In this document: positions 61,746-64,000 of the stretch, one piece after another
Position numbering within the stretch: position 1 is the stretch's first letter
Layout of the letters: each line of letters opens with the position of its first letter
From: JBBIMP01 sp037444305
Lineage (GTDB): Bacteria > Acidobacteriota > UBA6911
DNA length: 64,000 nucleotides
NCBI GenBank assembly: GCA_037444305.1
Contig: JBBIMP010000024.1
Location: 1 to 64,000 of the forward strand
Direction of reading: 5' to 3'
Position numbers and translations under genes: made by a program
The notes under the pieces: model-generated
The model's input: the letters and a program-made list of their open reading frames with translations, nothing else
Told to the model about the DNA's origin: nothing
The model's database searches: none

Positions 61746-62681
61746 ATGAGGCGCGGGTTTTCACCGATGAACTCGGGCCGGTTCGACCGGGTCGGAGAAA
61801 AGATGGATCCGGATTTGTCGGCATCGTACCGCGCGGCGGAGGCCCTGGCTCGGGCCCGGGCGCGGAACTTCTACTACGCCTTCCTGGCGCTCCCCGCCGA
61901 GAGACGCCGCGGTTTCTGCGCCGTCTACGCCTTCATGCGCCGCTGCGACGACATCGCGGACAGCACAGGGGGCGCGGAGGAGAAAGGCCGCATGCTGGAG
62001 CTGCTCCGCGGCCGGCTGGCATCGATGTACGGCGGCGGTCCGCCGGAGAGCCCCTTTGAACCCGCCTTTCAGGACACGGTCCGCAGATACTCGATCCCGG
62101 CCGACTACTTCCGCTGGCTCCTGGAGGGGGTGGAGATGGACCTCGCCGTAAGGCGGTACGCCACTTTCGAGGATCTCTACCGGTACTGCTTCCGCGTGGC
62201 TTCGGCGGTCGGACTGGTCTCCCTCCGCATTTTCGGCTTCAGGGACGAGGCGGCACTGGAGCACGCCGAGCACTGCGGCATCGCCTTCCAGCTGACCAAC
62301 ATCCTGCGCGACATCAAGGAAGACGCCGCCATGGGCCGGATTTACCTGCCGCAGGAGGACCTGGAGAGATTCGGCTACACGCCCGAGGATTTGCTGCAGG
62401 GGCTGGTGGACGGCCGTTTCCGCCGCCTCATGCAGTTTCAGGCGGAACGGGTGCGGTATTACTATTCCATGGGACGCCGCCTGCTGTACCTCGTCGATCT
62501 GCCCAGCAGGCCTGCGCTCTGGGCCATGATCGAAATTTACAGCCGCCTGCTGGGGAAAATAGTGCGCCGGCAATACGATGTGTTCTCCGGCGCGGTCGGG
62601 CTGTCTGCGCCGGAAAAAATCGCAATCGCGCTCCGGGCCTTGGCGATGCGCTGCCTCCCCGGGGCTCCGGGGGCGCGGTGA
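61746..62681 (+). CDS. hpnD: Presqualene diphosphate synthase HpnD
   Basis: 311 residues, same family as HpnC. Motifs FYYAFLALPAERRR, MRRCDDIADS (first Asp-rich) and QLTNILRDIKEDAAMGRIYL (second). It condenses two farnesyl diphosphates. Two starts are possible: ATG 61746 (GGGGAG seven bases before) and ATG 61803 (GGAG five bases before), the latter nearer the usual family start. It ends overlapping hpnE. Confidence 0.94.
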   Translation: MRRGFSPMNSGRFDRVGEKMDPDLSASYRAAEALARARARNFYYAFLALPAERRRGFCAVYAFMRRCDDIADSTGGAEEKGRMLELLRGRLASMYGGGPPESPFEPAFQDTVRRYSIPADYFRWLLEGVEMDLAVRRYATFEDLYRYCFRVASAVGLVSLRIFGFRDEAALEHAEHCGIAFQLTNILRDIKEDAAMGRIYLPQEDLERFGYTPEDLLQGLVDGRFRRLMQFQAERVRYYYSMGRRLLYLVDLPSRPALWAMIEIYSRLLGKIVRRQYDVFSGAVGLSAPEKIAIALRALAMRCLPGAPGAR

Positions 62682-64000
62682 ACGGGGAATCTCGCCGCAT
62701 TGCGATCCTGGGCGGCGGCCTGGCGGGTCTTGCCGCCGCCGTCGCCTTGTCCCGCGCGGGCTGCAAAGTCACGCTGCTCGAGAAGCGCCCGGATCTTGGG
62801 GGACGGGCAGGCTCGCTGCGCAGCTCCGATTCGGACGAGTGCTTCGACAACTGCCAGCACGTCCTGATGCCCTGCTTCACCAACCTGCTCGACTTTTACC
62901 GGGCGATCGGGGTTGTCGACAAGATCCGCTTCCACCGGAAAGTCCACTTCCTGGTCCCTCCCGGACGGCCCTCTACGCTGCGCGCCGGGGCACTGCCGGC
63001 CCCGCTTCACTGTGCAGTCTCGTTTTTCCGCCTGCGCCATCTCGGATCTGGAGACAAGCTCCGGATCGCCCGCTGCCTGCTCGGTCTCGCATTCCGGCGA
63101 CAATTCCCGCTCGATGCCTCGACCGCCGCCGCGTGGCTCGAATCTCACGGCCAGTCGCGCGCCGCCATCGAGGGATTCTGGCATCCCGTGATGGTGAGCG
63201 CGCTGAACGGGGAACTCGAAAAGGTGTCGGCCGCAGCCGCCGCCATGGTGTTCCGCCTCGCCTTTCTTTCCAGCAGGAAGGGCTGGTGGCTGGGGATTCC
63301 CACCGTGCCGCTGAGATCCCTGTACGGGAGCCGCATCGAGCACGCGCTCGAGAAGGCCGAGGGCCGCGTGCGCTTGCGCACCGAGGTGCGGGAGCTGGAG
63401 ATGGACGGCGGCTCGATCTCCGCGGCGGTCCTGGCCTCCGGCGAGAGAGTGGAAGCCGACCGCTATGTGATCGCTGTTCCCTGGACCCTAGCCGGCGCGC
63501 TGCTGGGTCCCGGCGGGGCGGCGAGAGCAGGGCTGCCGCCGTTCGCAGAACTCGAGTCCAGCCCGATCACGTGCCTTCACCTGTGGTTCGACCGGCCTGT
63601 CACCGACCTGCCCTTTGCGGCGCTCCCGGGCTCGCCCATCCACTGGTTTTTCAACAAGGCAAAAAACTACGGGATGGGGGCGGCAGCGGGCGGTTATCTG
63701 CAGCTCGTGACGAGCGCCTCCCGCACGTGGCTCGGGCTGACCAAGCGCGAACTGCTCGAGATCGCGCTGGCGGAACTTGGCCAGGTGCTGCCGGGCCTGC
63801 GCGGCGCCGTCCTCCTGCGGTCGCGGGTGATAAAGGAGCCGCATGCCACCTTTTGCCCCTCACCCGGAAGCGAGAGCCTTCGGCCGGAATCCCGCTGCGG
63901 CGTGCCCAATCTCTACCTGGCCGGCGACTGGACGCGGACCGGCTGGCCGGCCACCATGGAGGGCGCCGTCCGCAGCGGTTATGCGGCAGCGGAGGCCCTG
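62678..64000 (+). CDS. hpnE: Hydroxysqualene reductase HpnE, cut by the window end
   Basis: 441 codons are open to the end of the window with no stop. FAD-binding ILGGGLAGLAAAVALSRAG, LLEKRPDLGGRAGSLRS, and near the right edge LYLAGDWTRTGWPATMEGAV, the amine-oxidase/desaturase C-terminal FAD motif. HpnE turns hydroxysqualene into squalene in the HpnCDE pathway. GTG at 62678 overlaps the hpnD stop by four bases. Only a few residues appear to be missing. A squalene-hopene cyclase would be expected beyond. Confidence 0.94.
   Translation, partial: MNGESRRIAILGGGLAGLAAAVALSRAGCKVTLLEKRPDLGGRAGSLRSSDSDECFDNCQHVLMPCFTNLLDFYRAIGVVDKIRFHRKVHFLVPPGRPSTLRAGALPAPLHCAVSFFRLRHLGSGDKLRIARCLLGLAFRRQFPLDASTAAAWLESHGQSRAAIEGFWHPVMVSALNGELEKVSAAAAAMVFRLAFLSSRKGWWLGIPTVPLRSLYGSRIEHALEKAEGRVRLRTEVRELEMDGGSISAAVLASGERVEADRYVIAVPWTLAGALLGPGGAARAGLPPFAELESSPITCLHLWFDRPVTDLPFAALPGSPIHWFFNKAKNYGMGAAAGGYLQLVTSASRTWLGLTKRELLEIALAELGQVLPGLRGAVLLRSRVIKEPHATFCPSPGSESLRPESRCGVPNLYLAGDWTRTGWPATMEGAVRSGYAAAEAL

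Overview
The window is high-GC bacterial chromosome, most likely from an Acidobacteriota member. That assignment is an inference from gene content (hopanoid cluster, a type II secretion locus, two ECF sigma/anti-sigma pairs, secreted beta-rich repeat proteins, a short tmRNA tag); no rRNA or marker tree is available here. A 100-N scaffold gap flanked by identical 55-base ends shows that this is a draft assembly.

Layout. (1) 1-761, leftward: start of tuf, preceded by tRNA-Thr(TGT), Tyr(GTA), Gly(TCC) and Thr(GGT) behind a good promoter. (2) 0.9-16.3 kb, leftward: a surface-glycan block with five GT-C-type membrane proteins (two of them TMTC-like with TPR tails), two GT2 glycosyltransferases, three methyltransferases and a lipoprotein, plus a scrap of a third TMTC-like gene. 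(3) 16.5-21 kb: two convergent genes for related secreted proteins built from a shared N-terminal domain and repeated C-terminal modules. (4) 21.3-27.2 kb, rightward: ECF sigma factor, anti-sigma factor, exported TPR protein, exported FG-GAP-like protein and an O-antigen ligase/TPR protein. (5) 27.4-41.2 kb, leftward: ECF sigma, anti-sigma, an unknown exported protein, then gspE-F-G-H-I-J-K-L-M-C-D. gspD looks split only because of the assembly gap.

(6) 41.3-46.7 kb, leftward: guaB, secA and an M23 peptidase. ssrA (tmRNA) follows at 46.9 kb on the plus strand, with a membrane-protein gene running antisense into its 3' end. (7) 47.9-55.3 kb, leftward: M1-type metallopeptidase, GT9 glycosyltransferase, Mrp, ndk, sucD, sucC and tRNA-Glu. 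(8) 55.4-64 kb, rightward: an EamA transporter, ispH, then a hopanoid-precursor operon hpnA, two zinc-dependent dehydrogenases, hpnC, hpnD and hpnE (cut by the window end).

Working together: ispH makes the C5 isoprenoid precursors, and HpnC, HpnD and HpnE turn farnesyl diphosphate into squalene for hopanoids. The glycan block, the O-antigen ligase and GT9 build surface polysaccharide or glycoprotein. SecA and the type II system export the many secreted proteins. Translational coupling by 4-base stop/start overlaps (ATGA or GTGA) is pervasive and fixes many starts.
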